Made by a program: the position numbers and the translations under genes
Source: Neomicrococcus lactis
GTDB taxonomy: Bacteria; Actinomycetota; Actinomycetes; Actinomycetales; Micrococcaceae
Direction: 5' to 3'
NCBI RefSeq assembly: GCF_014200305.1
Contig: NZ_JACHBL010000001.1
Span: 1,550,001 to 1,614,000, forward strand
DNA length: 64,000 bases
In this document: positions 9,371 to 19,941 of the stretch, in pieces
How positions within the stretch are numbered: position 1 is the first letter of the stretch
Layout: the number at the start of each line of letters is the position of its first letter
Notes under the pieces: generated by a model
Database searches by the model: none
The model's input: the letters and a program-made list of their open reading frames with translations, nothing else
What the model was told of the DNA's origin: nothing

Positions 9371-9386
9371 GCGGCGTCGTCGTACT
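9371..9386 (-). repeat. Dispersed motif copy (AGTACGACGACGCCGC)
   Basis: On the minus strand this reads AGTACGACGACGCCGC, a version of a short motif found at several intergenic places in this window (21181, 23965, 31881, 63354). It lies between the M20 amidohydrolase stop and the nucleoside operon promoter region. Function unknown. Confidence 0.5.
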
Positions 9387-9406
9387 CCAATCAATGCCAG
9401 TAATCC

Positions 9407-10645
9407 CTAGTCAGTAGGCTCTGCATCCTGCGGAATGACCTGCAAGGTCTGCCGCGGGAAGGCAATCGCGTGAAGCGCCGCAGAGGCCATTACGCGGACG
9501 CCGGTCGCGATCGCGCGTTCGTCCGGAATGTAATCGCCGCGGTGCAGGTCATACGTCTCCCCACCGGGGGTACGCGTGCCCAGACGTAACATTGCGCCGG
9601 GAATCCGGTGGGTCATCCACGCAAAGTCCTCACCGCCCATGGATTGCGGCGTCAGCACAATCGCGTTGGAGCCGATTTCGTGGCGCGCGGCCTCTTCAAT
9701 CAGGTCCGTTTCCTCTTCCGTGTTCACCACGGGAGGCACGCCACGAGTATGTTCAAGCTTGACCTCAACACCGTAAGGCTGGGCCACCTGATTGACTACT
9801 TCGTCCAACAAGTCAGCGGCGTCTGACCAGGCTTCGCCATCAAGGCAGCGCATAGTGCCGGCCATGTAACCGGTGGCCGGGATGGCGTTCGGTGCGGAGC
9901 CCGCGTGAATCTGACCCCACACCACGGACACGGCCGAGCGCACGTCAATGCGGCGGTTCAGGATGGCGGGAACGTTCACGGCAATCTCTGCCAGCGCGAA
10001 CACCAAATCTTCCGTCAGGTGCGGACGGGACGTATGGCCGCCGCGGCCCAACAGTTCGATCTTGATGGTGTCGCTTGCGGAAGTAATGGCACCAATACGC
10101 GTGCCGATAGTTCCCGCGTCAATGCGCGGTTCGCAGTGCAGCGCCAAGATGCGCGGAATTTCGTCCAGCACGCCTTGCTCAATGACAGCGAGAGCGCCAC
10201 CTGGCATCTTCTCTTCGGCAGGCTGGAAAATGACGCGAATGCGGCCGTTGAGCTGGCCTTCATCGTCAAGCTGTTTGAGGACCTTGGCAACACCAATCAT
10301 CACGGTGGTGTGGATGTCGTGACCGCACGCATGGGCGATCCCCTCACGCTGCGAAGCGTAAGACAAGCCCGTTTCCTCGTGGAGTGGCAAAGCGTCAATG
10401 TCGCAGCGCAGGCCCAAGTGAATCTTGCCGGATCCCACGTCGACGTAGGCTCCCGTGCCCTCGAGCGCTACCGGATCCAGGCCAGCATCCTCAAGGGTTT
10501 TCAGAATGCGCTCGGTGGTCCTGTGCTCCTGGAAGGACAACTCGGGGTGCGAGTGCAGGTCGCGCCGGAATGCAATCAGTTCAGACTCAAGTGCCGCTAC
10601 CCTCTTCGCTAGGTGCGGTATCTCCGTGGTGTTCGCCGTTTTCAT
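9407..10645 (-). CDS. M20-family amidohydrolase/carboxypeptidase
   Basis: A 412-residue zinc hydrolase of the AMA/HIPO/HYDA group (N-acyl amino acid or peptide-like amide hydrolysis). Metal-binding motifs are visible: HACGHD (105-110), QPAEE (141-145) and GGEDFAW near residue 353. A smaller dimerisation domain lies between about 200 and 310. The order and spacing fit indole-3-acetyl-amino-acid, hippurate and N-acetyl-L-amino acid amidohydrolases, so the exact substrate cannot be assigned. It begins six bases after manC in the same direction and is probably co-transcribed with it, without an obvious functional link. Confidence 0.88.
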   Translation of the reverse strand: MKTANTTEIPHLAKRVAALESELIAFRRDLHSHPELSFQEHRTTERILKTLEDAGLDPVALEGTGAYVDVGSGKIHLGLRCDIDALPLHEETGLSYASQREGIAHACGHDIHTTVMIGVAKVLKQLDDEGQLNGRIRVIFQPAEEKMPGGALAVIEQGVLDEIPRILALHCEPRIDAGTIGTRIGAITSASDTIKIELLGRGGHTSRPHLTEDLVFALAEIAVNVPAILNRRIDVRSAVSVVWGQIHAGSAPNAIPATGYMAGTMRCLDGEAWSDAADLLDEVVNQVAQPYGVEVKLEHTRGVPPVVNTEEETDLIEEAARHEIGSNAIVLTPQSMGGEDFAWMTHRIPGAMLRLGTRTPGGETYDLHRGDYIPDERAIATGVRVMASAALHAIAFPRQTLQVIPQDAEPTD

Positions 10646-10651
10646 TGGGAA

Positions 10652-11764
10652 CTAGAGTACGTCAGTATCGCCCTGCGCTTTGAGTGCCTCGACGGCTTTC
10701 TTCACAGATTGCGAATGTTCCTTCGTAGTCACCAAAAGAGCGTCCGGCGTATCAACGATCACGACGTCATCAATACCAATCAGTGCGATCACTCGGTGAG
10801 TGTCGCTGACAACCACGCCGCTGGCTTGATCTGCGTACACACGAGCCTTGTCCCCCAGCACCGTCAGCCCGCCTAATTCGGCGGCTGGATTCAGGCGGCC
10901 AATCGCAGCGAAGTCTCCCACATCATCCCACGTGAAGTGACCCGGTACGACGGCGACGTCCCCGGCTGCCGCTGCAGGCTCGGCTACCGCGTAGTCAATG
11001 GCAATTTTCTTGAGGGTGGGCCAGATACGCGCGGTGGTTTCGTCGCGCTGCGGGGTATCCCAGGCTTCTGCAATTTCGATGAGGCCTGCGTAAAGCTCTG
11101 GCTCGTTTTGCTCGAGGTGCTCCAGCATGAGCTTGGTGGGAGCCACGAACATACCGGCGTTCCACAGGTATTCGCCGCTTTCGACGTACTTCTTCGCCAC
11201 GTCCTCGCTGGGCTTTTCCACGAACTCTGCGACGTTCTTAGCGTGCGGAGCATTCCCGATACCGAGTTCTTCGCCTTGGCGGATGTAACCGAAACCCGTG
11301 GATGGGTAAGTTGGCGTGATGCCAATCGTGACGATCTTTCCTGTGGCTGCCGCGTGAACTGCTTCCTTCACGGTGTCTTGGAAGACCTGCACGGGGCCAA
11401 TGACTTGGTCCGCAGCGAAGGAACCCATGATCGATTCTGGATCGCGGTGGTACAGGATCGCAGCGGCGAGACCGATAGCGGCGCCGGAGTCTTTAGGCTC
11501 GCTTTCGAGAACCAAGCAGTTGTCATCCAACTCAGGAAGTTGTTCCAGTACGGCATCGCGGTGCGCGTTGCCCGTCACCACCATGACGCGGTGGTCAGCC
11601 AGTTCGGCAAGGCGGTCATACGTGGCACGAATCAGTGTGGATCCGGAGCCCGTGAGGTCGTGAAGAAACTTCGGAGCACTCGCTCGGGACAATGGCCACA
11701 AACGGGTACCGGTGCCACCGGCTGGGATCACGCAATAGAAGCGCTGCAAAACCGCATCAGTCAT
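10652..11764 (-). CDS. manC: Mannose-1-phosphate guanylyltransferase
   Basis: Makes GDP-mannose from mannose-1-phosphate and GTP, the donor for mannolipids and cell-envelope glycans. The nucleotide-binding motif GGTGTRLWPLSR is at 16-27 and FVEKPSED lies near residue 183. At 370 residues it is the single-domain type without the C-terminal phosphomannose isomerase cupin. A GDP-mannose-dependent glycosyltransferase gene lies at 45.6 kb and is a plausible user of the product. Confidence 0.92.
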   Translation of the reverse strand: MTDAVLQRFYCVIPAGGTGTRLWPLSRASAPKFLHDLTGSGSTLIRATYDRLAELADHRVMVVTGNAHRDAVLEQLPELDDNCLVLESEPKDSGAAIGLAAAILYHRDPESIMGSFAADQVIGPVQVFQDTVKEAVHAAATGKIVTIGITPTYPSTGFGYIRQGEELGIGNAPHAKNVAEFVEKPSEDVAKKYVESGEYLWNAGMFVAPTKLMLEHLEQNEPELYAGLIEIAEAWDTPQRDETTARIWPTLKKIAIDYAVAEPAAAAGDVAVVPGHFTWDDVGDFAAIGRLNPAAELGGLTVLGDKARVYADQASGVVVSDTHRVIALIGIDDVVIVDTPDALLVTTKEHSQSVKKAVEALKAQGDTDVL

Positions 11765-11865
11765 GAGGAAAAGATTAGCCCAACGTTATGGAATTAATCG
11801 GGAAGTCGCGATGCTTGTGAATAGAAATAGGACATGTCTCACTTGCGTAATTTTCGAAAAACCGT

Positions 11866-11886
11866 GAGTTGTTAAGGGTTAAACTC
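11866..11886. promoter_or_regulatory. Imperfect palindrome in the sdh upstream region
   Basis: The 272-base gap between divergent manC and sdhC holds GAGTTGTTAAGGGTTAAACTC, with GAGTT/AACTC and TTAA/TTAA arms and one bulged base. It is a candidate operator about 150 bases before sdhC. Nothing else in this gap could be identified with confidence. Confidence 0.25.
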
Positions 11887-12036
11887 GAGTGGTTGTGAAC
11901 ATCTTCACACGCACCGCCTACCCTGGGGACTCAGCTGGCGCTCAGGGGTTAGGATCAAACGAGCAAGGCTCACGCACCGGCGCCAAAACTCGTTGGACAA
12001 CCACGAACGCCACTGCGAGGCATGGAGGTTATTTCA

Positions 12037-12414
12037 GTGTCGAAGGCATCTTCGGGCACCCTCTACCGCGGCCGTGAAGGCATGTGGTCCTGGGTCGGAC
12101 ACCGCATTACTGGTGTCGTTATTTTCTTTTTCCTTTTGGTACACGTATTGGACACGTCACTTGTTCGCGTTTCGCCCGGCGCTTACGACGCAGTCATCGC
12201 GACCTACAAAAACCCATTGATGGCGCTTGGAGAGCTCGGCCTCGTTGCCGCGATCATGTTCCACGCATTCAATGGTCTCCGTTTGATCTTGGTGGACTTC
12301 TGGAAACAGGGACCGAAGTACCACAAGCAAATGCTGTGGGGGGTCCTCATTATCTGGGCCGTAGCCTTCATCGGATTTGCGATCCGTCACCTCTCCCTCG
12401 CATTTGGAGGTTAA
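12037..12414 (+). CDS. sdhC: Succinate dehydrogenase cytochrome b subunit
   Basis: One of two small membrane anchors of complex II, carrying haem and the quinone site. I choose the GTG at 12037 because GGAGG at 12024-12028 sits eight bases before it; an ATG at 12022 would overlap that Shine-Dalgarno. The product is 125 residues with three hydrophobic helices. GHRITGVVIFFFLLVHVLD contains the conserved His and Arg of the first helix, and FHAFNGLRLILVDF carries the second haem-region His. It is the first gene of sdhCDAB; sdhD follows six bases later. Confidence 0.93.
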   Translation: MSKASSGTLYRGREGMWSWVGHRITGVVIFFFLLVHVLDTSLVRVSPGAYDAVIATYKNPLMALGELGLVAAIMFHAFNGLRLILVDFWKQGPKYHKQMLWGVLIIWAVAFIGFAIRHLSLAFGG

Positions 12415-12420
12415 TAGGTC

Positions 12421-12870
12421 ATGAGCACCACTGAATTTGTAGCTCCCCGCACGGGACGCATTGACGCCAAGTACAACCGCGCTACCACGGGACGTGGCCG
12501 CTTCGAGATGATTGCATGGCTCTTCATGCGTCTCTCCGGCGTGGTTCTGGTTGTCCTTATCTTTGGACACCTCTTCACGAACCTTCTTGTTGACGAAGGC
12601 GTGCACGGCATTAACTTCGGCTTCGTTGCCGGCAAGTGGGCTGACCCAGTGTGGCAGTTCTGGGATCTCGCTATGTTGTGGCTGGCCATGTTGCACGGCA
12701 CCAACGGCTTGCGCACCATCATCAACGATTACGCCGAAAAGGATGGCACGCGCTTCTGGCTCAAGCTTGTCCTCTACATCGCAACCGCTGTCATCGTGGT
12801 TCTGGGCACGCTAGTGATCTTCACGTTTGATCCATGCATCCCGGGTTCCGCCCTGGAAGTCTGCAAGTAA
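12421..12870 (+). CDS. sdhD: Succinate dehydrogenase membrane anchor subunit
   Basis: Second membrane anchor of complex II, 149 residues. The first 35 residues are cytoplasmic and basic (RTGRIDAKYNRATTGRGRFE). Three membrane helices follow, with LIFGHLFTNLL and AMLHGTNGLRTIINDY carrying conserved His residues. Its Shine-Dalgarno (GGAGG at 12407-12411) lies inside the end of sdhC, so the two genes are translationally linked. A 103-base gap separates it from sdhA. Confidence 0.92.
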   Translation: MSTTEFVAPRTGRIDAKYNRATTGRGRFEMIAWLFMRLSGVVLVVLIFGHLFTNLLVDEGVHGINFGFVAGKWADPVWQFWDLAMLWLAMLHGTNGLRTIINDYAEKDGTRFWLKLVLYIATAVIVVLGTLVIFTFDPCIPGSALEVCK

Positions 12871-12973
12871 ACCGCTAGCTAGATGATTCCGTTGCTCCGC
12901 GTCGCCACTCTTCTTGGCTCGACGCCCAGCAACGCTCGCGGCACAGAATCTGAGACAAGAAAGAGCATCGAGA

Positions 12974-14761
12974 ATGCAGATACATAAGTTTGACGTTGTC
13001 ATCGTCGGCGCCGGTGGCGCTGGCATGCGCGCAGCTATTGAGTCCGGACAGCGCGCAAAGACCGCCGTTCTGACCAAGCTTTACCCCACCCGCTCCCACA
13101 CCGGTGCAGCACAGGGCGGCATGTGTGCAGCCCTCGCCAACGTGGAAGAGGACAACTGGGAATGGCACACCTTTGACACCATCAAGGGTGGCGACTACCT
13201 CGTAGACCAGGATGCAGCAGAAGTTATGGCTAAAGAAGCCATCGATGCTGTGCTTGACCTCGAGAAGATGGGCTTGCCGTTCAACCGTACGCCGGAAGGC
13301 AAGATCGACCAGCGTCGCTTCGGTGGCCACACCCGTGACCACGGCAAGGCACCTGTTCGCCGTGCTTGCTACGCAGCAGACCGTACCGGTCACATGATTC
13401 TTCAGACCTTGTACCAAAACTGCGTCAAGCACAACGTTGAGTTCTACAACGAGTACTACGTACTTGACCTCCTCATCGTTGAAGAAGACGCAACTCGCGA
13501 AGACGGCACGCCGTACAAGCAGAAGCGCGTTGCAGGCGTTGTCTCCTACGACCTCGCTTCCGGCGAACTTCACGTCTTCCAGGCCAAGTCGGTTGTCTTC
13601 GCAACCGGTGGCGCTGGCAAGGTCTTCAAGACCACCTCTAACGCTCACACCTTGACGGGTGACGGTATGGGCATCGCGTTCCGCCGCGGTATCCCACTCG
13701 AGGACATGGAATTCGTGCAGTTCCACCCGACTGGCCTCGCCGGCTTGGGCATCTTGCTTTCCGAAGCAGCTCGTGGCGAAGGTGGCATCCTCCGTAACGC
13801 TGACGGTGAGCGCTTCATGGAGCGTTACGCTCCAACCATCAAGGACTTGGCTCCTCGTGACATCGTTGCCCGCTCTATGGCTAATGAGGTTCGCGAAGGC
13901 CGCGGTGCTGGCCCGAACAAGGACTACGTCCTCTTGGACCTCACCCACCTTGAGCCTGCTCACATCGATGCCAAGCTCCCGGACATCACCGAATTCGCTC
14001 GCACGTACTTGGGCGTTGAGCCTTACACCGAGCCAGTTCCAGTGTTCCCAACGGCGCACTACGTCATGGGCGGTATCCCAACCAACATCAAGGGCGAAGT
14101 TCTCCAGGACAATGACACCGTCATTCCTGGCCTCTACGCCGCTGGTGAGGTTGCTTGTGTGTCCGTTCACGGTTCCAACCGTTTGGGCACCAACTCTCTC
14201 CTCGACATCAACGTGTTTGGCAAGCGCTCCGGCATCTCTGCCGCTGAGTACGCTCGCAACGCCGAGTTCGTTGAGCTACCTGAGAACTCTGAGAACGACA
14301 CCGTCGCTCTTCTTGAGTCCATCCGCACGGGCAACGGCACCGAGAAGATCGCTGTTCTCCGTAAGGAACTTCAGGACAGCATGGACCTCAACATGCAGGT
14401 GTTCCGCACCGGCGAGTCCATTGCTCAGGCCTTGGCTGACATCGAGTCTTTGCGCCAGCGCTACAAGAACATCTCGATTCAGGACAAGGGCAAGCGCTTC
14501 AATCTGGACCTCCTCGAGGCCGTTGAGCTGGGCTTCTTGCTCGACTTGGCTGAAGTCATGACGGTGTCTGCATTGCACCGTGAAGAGTCCCGCGGTGGTC
14601 ACTACCGTGAAGACTTCCCGGACCGCAACGACGAGCGCTTCATGAAGCACACCATGATGTACAAGGACGAGTCTGCAGAGACCGAAGGCGTCAAGGGTAT
14701 GCGCGTTGAAACGAAGCCTGTGGTCTTCACCCGTTACGAGCCGATGGAGCGTAAGTACTAA
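12974..14761 (+). CDS. sdhA: Succinate dehydrogenase flavoprotein subunit
   Basis: Catalytic subunit that oxidises succinate to fumarate, with covalently bound FAD. The frame is open from a TTG at 12914, but the family N-terminus begins at the ATG at 12974 (MQIHKFDVVIVGAGGAG), giving 595 residues. AAAGAG lies eight bases upstream. His42 in SHTGAAQGG is the flavinylation site. GGHTRDHGKAPVRR and the C-terminal RGGHYREDFPDRND supply substrate and proton-transfer residues. The last base of its TAA stop is the first base of the sdhB ATG. Confidence 0.97.
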   Translation: MQIHKFDVVIVGAGGAGMRAAIESGQRAKTAVLTKLYPTRSHTGAAQGGMCAALANVEEDNWEWHTFDTIKGGDYLVDQDAAEVMAKEAIDAVLDLEKMGLPFNRTPEGKIDQRRFGGHTRDHGKAPVRRACYAADRTGHMILQTLYQNCVKHNVEFYNEYYVLDLLIVEEDATREDGTPYKQKRVAGVVSYDLASGELHVFQAKSVVFATGGAGKVFKTTSNAHTLTGDGMGIAFRRGIPLEDMEFVQFHPTGLAGLGILLSEAARGEGGILRNADGERFMERYAPTIKDLAPRDIVARSMANEVREGRGAGPNKDYVLLDLTHLEPAHIDAKLPDITEFARTYLGVEPYTEPVPVFPTAHYVMGGIPTNIKGEVLQDNDTVIPGLYAAGEVACVSVHGSNRLGTNSLLDINVFGKRSGISAAEYARNAEFVELPENSENDTVALLESIRTGNGTEKIAVLRKELQDSMDLNMQVFRTGESIAQALADIESLRQRYKNISIQDKGKRFNLDLLEAVELGFLLDLAEVMTVSALHREESRGGHYREDFPDRNDERFMKHTMMYKDESAETEGVKGMRVETKPVVFTRYEPMERKY

Positions 14762-15534
14762 TGAGCACCGTAGAACCAGCATCCAAGATTGACCTCAAGA
14801 CTGACGGCGGCAGCGGAGAGATCCCATCGTTCGACATCACCTTGAAGGTGCGTCGCTACGATCCAGAGTTCTCCGAAGAAGCAAAGTGGGACGAATACAC
14901 GCTCACGATGTACGGCACGGACCGCGTGCTTGATGCTCTTCACAAGGTGAAGTGGGAGATCGACGGCTCGTTGTCCTTCCGCCGCTCTTGCGCTCACGGT
15001 GTGTGTGGCTCTGACGCCATGCGCATCAACGGCCGCAACCGCCTTGCGTGCAAGACCCTCCTCAAGGACTTGGACACCTCCAAGCCCATCACCGTTGAGC
15101 CCATCAAGGGCCTTCCGGTGGAGAAGGACCTCATCGTGGATATGGAACCTTTCTTCCAGTCCTACCGCGAGATCATGCCGTTCTTGATCACCAAGGGACA
15201 CGAGCCTTCCAAGGAGCGCTACCAGTCCCCTGAGGATCGCGAGCGCTTCGATGACACCACCAAGTGCATCCTCTGCGCTGCGTGCACGTCTTCGTGCCCA
15301 GTGTTCTGGACCGATGGTCAGTACTTCGGCCCGGCAGCGATCGTGAACGCCCACCGCTTCATCTTCGACTCCCGCGACGAAGCCGGCGACATGCGTCTCG
15401 AAATCCTCAACGACAAGGAAGGCGTGTGGCGTTGCCGCACCACCTTTAACTGCTCCGAGGCTTGCCCACGTGGCATCCAGGTCACAAAGGCCATCTCGGA
15501 AGTCAAACAGGCTATCCTGGCTCGCCAGTTCTAG
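14761..15534 (+). CDS. sdhB: Succinate dehydrogenase iron-sulfur subunit
   Basis: Electron-transfer subunit of complex II, 257 residues. The 2Fe-2S cluster ligands are in RSCAHGVCGSDA with a later Cys (about 79-98). The 4Fe-4S ligands are in CILCAACTSSCP (about 170-181), and the third cluster uses CSEACPRG (about 231-238). The start overlaps the sdhA stop by one base (TAATG). A hairpin follows 26 bases after the stop, so the operon appears to end here. Confidence 0.97.
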   Translation: MSTVEPASKIDLKTDGGSGEIPSFDITLKVRRYDPEFSEEAKWDEYTLTMYGTDRVLDALHKVKWEIDGSLSFRRSCAHGVCGSDAMRINGRNRLACKTLLKDLDTSKPITVEPIKGLPVEKDLIVDMEPFFQSYREIMPFLITKGHEPSKERYQSPEDRERFDDTTKCILCAACTSSCPVFWTDGQYFGPAAIVNAHRFIFDSRDEAGDMRLEILNDKEGVWRCRTTFNCSEACPRGIQVTKAISEVKQAILARQF

Positions 15535-15560
15535 CCTCAAAATCACATCGCATCATCAGG

Positions 15561-15593
15561 GCGCGCCATGCCTTCGGGAGTGGCGCGCTTTGC
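15561..15593 (+). terminator. Terminator after sdhCDAB
   Basis: GCGCGCCA (15561-15568) pairs perfectly with TGGCGCGC (15581-15588) across a 12-base loop, followed by TTTGCGTTT. It lies just after the sdhB stop. Confidence 0.7.
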
Positions 15594-15718
15594 GTTTAAG
15601 GGTTCCCTACACAGCCGCCGCTCCCCCACGCAAGCATTGCGACGAAACATCTCCTATTACGTCGTCGGCGTCACAAAAGTAGCAATCCAGATCACATGAC
15701 TGATTTCATAATGGAACA

Positions 15719-15803
15719 CCATCCAGAGCGGCTGAGAGATCTGGCTCGTTGACGCCGCAGCAAATTGACTGCCCGGTCATAGTGCTAACGCCAGAATCGA
15801 TGG
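15719..15803 (+). promoter_or_regulatory. SAM-I (S-box) riboswitch aptamer
   Basis: The 361-base gap between sdhB and the next gene contains a recognisable S-box aptamer. P1 is CCATC (15719-15723) with GATGG (15799-15803). P2 is GCGGC (15728-15732) with GCCGC (15754-15758). P3 is TGAC (15766-15769) with GTCA (15776-15779). Conserved unpaired segments CAGAG, TGAGAGA, GCAGCAA and AGTGCTAACGCCAG match the S-box consensus order. It should sense S-adenosylmethionine and repress when SAM, and so sulfur, is plentiful. The assignment is by eye; a covariance-model search for RF00162 would settle it. Confidence 0.8.
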
Positions 15804-15862
15804 AAACTCGAGCGCTGGCTATGTTTCATGCTTCGGCTGTCTCTACCCGCCGTTCTCGGGGT

Positions 15863-15888
15863 TCCTTCTGTTACTCAACAACGAAGGA
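15863..15888 (+). promoter_or_regulatory. Possible Shine-Dalgarno sequestering hairpin
   Basis: TCCTTC (15863-15868) can pair with GAAGGA (15883-15888), which covers the ribosome binding site of the monooxygenase gene. This is a plausible translation-control expression platform for the riboswitch. No U-rich intrinsic terminator is seen between aptamer and gene, which also favours translational control. Confidence 0.45.
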
Positions 15889-15895
15889 GAAAATC

Positions 15896-17125
15896 ATGTC
15901 AGTCGAAACTCTTCAGACTTCGCCCCGCGTTCCCTACACGGGCAACGCCACCCCAGACGAGCTGTCCTACTGGGAAGCTATCGCACGTAATGTCGCTGAT
16001 CAGCTCCGCGTTGACGCTATTGAGCGAGATCGCGCTAACCAGCAGCCACGCCGCGAAGTCCAGCTCTTGAAGGATTCTGGTCTCCTCAACCTGCTCGCGC
16101 CCACCGAGTTCGGCGGAGGTGGCGGCCACTGGGAAACCGCCTTCCAGGCTATTCGCATCATTTCCAGCGTGGACGGCTCCATCGGCCAGCTTCTCGCCTA
16201 CCACTACATCAATCAGAGTGGAATCGCGTTCTATGCTTTGCCGCCAAGCCAGCCCGCATGGTGGCAGGCCACGGTCAACGGAAATTGGCTCTGGGGCGAT
16301 TCGGTCAACCCTGTAGACCCCACGCTCACCCTCACGGCTGATGGCGACGGTTACCGGCTCAATGGCCTCAAGCACTTCTCCACGGGTTCCGGTGTTGGAG
16401 ATGTCATTGTCTTCAATGCTCTCGTCGTCGATGGCATCAACGAAGGCAAGATCATCGCATTCGTCTTGGAGACCACTCGCGAAGGCGTCGAGCTCCTCGA
16501 TGACTGGGACAACCTGGGTCAGCGCCTCACCGGTTCCGGCAGCGTCAAGAACACCAACGTGCGCGTGAATCCCGTGGACGTTCTGGGTGAAGTGACGGAA
16601 GAGCCGATCTCCACTCTCTTGACCCCGGGCATCCAGTTGGCGTTCTCCAACTTCTACCTCGGATCCGCGGAAGGTGCCCTTGAACGCGGCCGTCAGATCC
16701 TCGTGGAGCGCAAGAATTCATGGTTCCTCTCCGGCGTGGACACCTACGCTGAGGACAAGATCTTCCAGCGCGCTATCGGCGAATTGAAGGCGCGCACTGC
16801 CGCCGTTGCCGCTCTTGCGGAAAAGATTAACCGCAAATTCGACGACGTCGCAGCTCGCCAAGGTGCCCTCACCTCCGAAGAGCGTTGGGCTTACGCGAAC
16901 GAAATCGCCGAGCTCAAGGTGGTCTCGACGGAGATCGGCCTCGAGGTATCTCACCGCATCTACGAAGTGACGGGCGCGAGCTCTACCAAGAGCAGCGTTG
17001 GCCTGGACTTGTTCTGGCGCAACGTCCGCACCCACACGCTCCACGACCCCGTGGACTACAAGAAGATCGAAGTTGGCGCGTACTACCTCAATCGCGACGT
17101 CCCAGCGCTCTCGCTCTACACCTAA
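15896..17125 (+). CDS. DszC/SfnB-like flavin-dependent monooxygenase
   Basis: A 409-residue member of the acyl-CoA dehydrogenase superfamily that aligns by eye with dibenzothiophene/sulfone monooxygenases (DszC, SfnB). Those enzymes use reduced FMN to oxidise organosulfur compounds. Visible features are ERDRANQQPRREVQLLKDSG, LLAPTEFGGGGG, the segment starting ISSVDGSIGQLLAYHY, and the flavin-region GLKHFSTGSG. The frame is open from 15749, but that part covers the riboswitch. The ATG at 15896 has AAGGAG six bases upstream. It is a single-gene unit with its own SAM riboswitch and a terminator after it, so the likely job is sulfur acquisition when SAM is low. The substrate is unknown and no flavin reductase is adjacent. 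Confidence 0.83.
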   Translation: MSVETLQTSPRVPYTGNATPDELSYWEAIARNVADQLRVDAIERDRANQQPRREVQLLKDSGLLNLLAPTEFGGGGGHWETAFQAIRIISSVDGSIGQLLAYHYINQSGIAFYALPPSQPAWWQATVNGNWLWGDSVNPVDPTLTLTADGDGYRLNGLKHFSTGSGVGDVIVFNALVVDGINEGKIIAFVLETTREGVELLDDWDNLGQRLTGSGSVKNTNVRVNPVDVLGEVTEEPISTLLTPGIQLAFSNFYLGSAEGALERGRQILVERKNSWFLSGVDTYAEDKIFQRAIGELKARTAAVAALAEKINRKFDDVAARQGALTSEERWAYANEIAELKVVSTEIGLEVSHRIYEVTGASSTKSSVGLDLFWRNVRTHTLHDPVDYKKIEVGAYYLNRDVPALSLYT

Positions 17126-17154
17126 GCCAGTAGCCACCACAGGCTGAAATCACT

Positions 17155-17213
17155 GAAGGCGCCGGCTCGCAACCACACTAAGTGGTCAAGCGAGTCGGCG
17201 CCTTCGGCTTTAG
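17155..17213 (+). terminator. Terminator after the monooxygenase gene
   Basis: GAAGGCGCCGGCTCGC (17155-17170) pairs with GCGAGTCGGCGCCTTC (17190-17205) with one mismatch, and an inner ACCAC/GTGGT hairpin sits in the loop. It lies between convergent genes (the monooxygenase and trpS) and may serve both. Confidence 0.7.
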
Positions 17214-17252
17214 ACCAGTTCACACGAGAACAAGCTCAGGCTAGATCCAAAA

Positions 17253-19240
<1,988 letters not shown>

Positions 19241-19283
19241 ACTCGCGCCTTTCCTTAGCTGATCAGTTCTAGCTAATGATGTT

Positions 19284-19829
19284 TTAGCTGATGATGTCGC
19301 CCGAGAGCGGCTCAGAGCCGCCTTGGGAATTCTTCGAAGACGTTGAGCCCTTCATCATGTCACGCGCGTTGGACGCGGTGATCTCGATTGTTTCAATGGC
19401 CCTGTCTACCATTTCACGTGCTTCAGGGGTTCCGCCATCCAAGTACTGCTTAATGACGCCGGACTGCACCTGAACAATCTTGAAGGAGTGATCCAGCTTC
19501 AGATCGCGCGTGCGGTCAGCTTCCGAGTAAATCGTGGTCTGGGAAGGGGCCGTTTGGGCGCGAGGCGCCATGTCTGCGGTGGTGCGCTGGATGGTCTCGT
19601 TGACCTTCTTCGCGCCGCGGCGCAACCCGAGCACCAAGAACAGCGACAAAAGGAGCCAGCCCAGGGAAATAATGACGACCAACCAACCGATGACATCATT
19701 CTGGTTGGCGGCGAAAATGACAGCGATCAAAAACACCGTAACCATGACCGCAAGCGAGATAGTGCTGGGGCCAACTACGATCTTTCGCTGACCCGACGCG
19801 TCCGTCGACGAATTTCCCAAGATTTGCAT
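19284..19829 (-). CDS. Two-helix membrane protein of unknown function
   Basis: Not recognised. The ATG at 19829 (MQILGNSS) gives 181 residues; an ATG at 19838 and a GTG at 19856 are also possible. Two adjacent hydrophobic helices (ISLAVMVTVFLIAVIFAA and WLVVIISLGWLLLSLFLVLGL) form a hairpin, followed by a soluble C-terminal half of about 100 residues with a possible helical stretch (PEAREMVDRAIETIEITASNARDMM). It ends 43 bases before the exonuclease start and points the same way. Confidence 0.65.
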   Translation of the reverse strand: MQILGNSSTDASGQRKIVVGPSTISLAVMVTVFLIAVIFAANQNDVIGWLVVIISLGWLLLSLFLVLGLRRGAKKVNETIQRTTADMAPRAQTAPSQTTIYSEADRTRDLKLDHSFKIVQVQSGVIKQYLDGGTPEAREMVDRAIETIEITASNARDMMKGSTSSKNSQGGSEPLSGDIIS

Positions 19830-19941
19830 GCTTTCCATTCTTCCAGAACCACGCAAAACGACGTGCCGCTCTGCGCAACGTTCGCCGCAAGCGCAGGTAG
19901 CTTTTCATCACTAAATCGAGCACGTGGCTTAGGGTGAAATC

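Noticed and set aside
12875-14170. 431-codon minus-strand frame opposite sdhA
   Set aside because: Antisense to a highly conserved gene; the long frame reflects strong codon bias in sdhA.
15749-15895. N-terminal extension of the monooxygenase frame
   Set aside because: It overlaps the SAM riboswitch, and the ATG at 15896 has a good Shine-Dalgarno and matches the family N-terminus.
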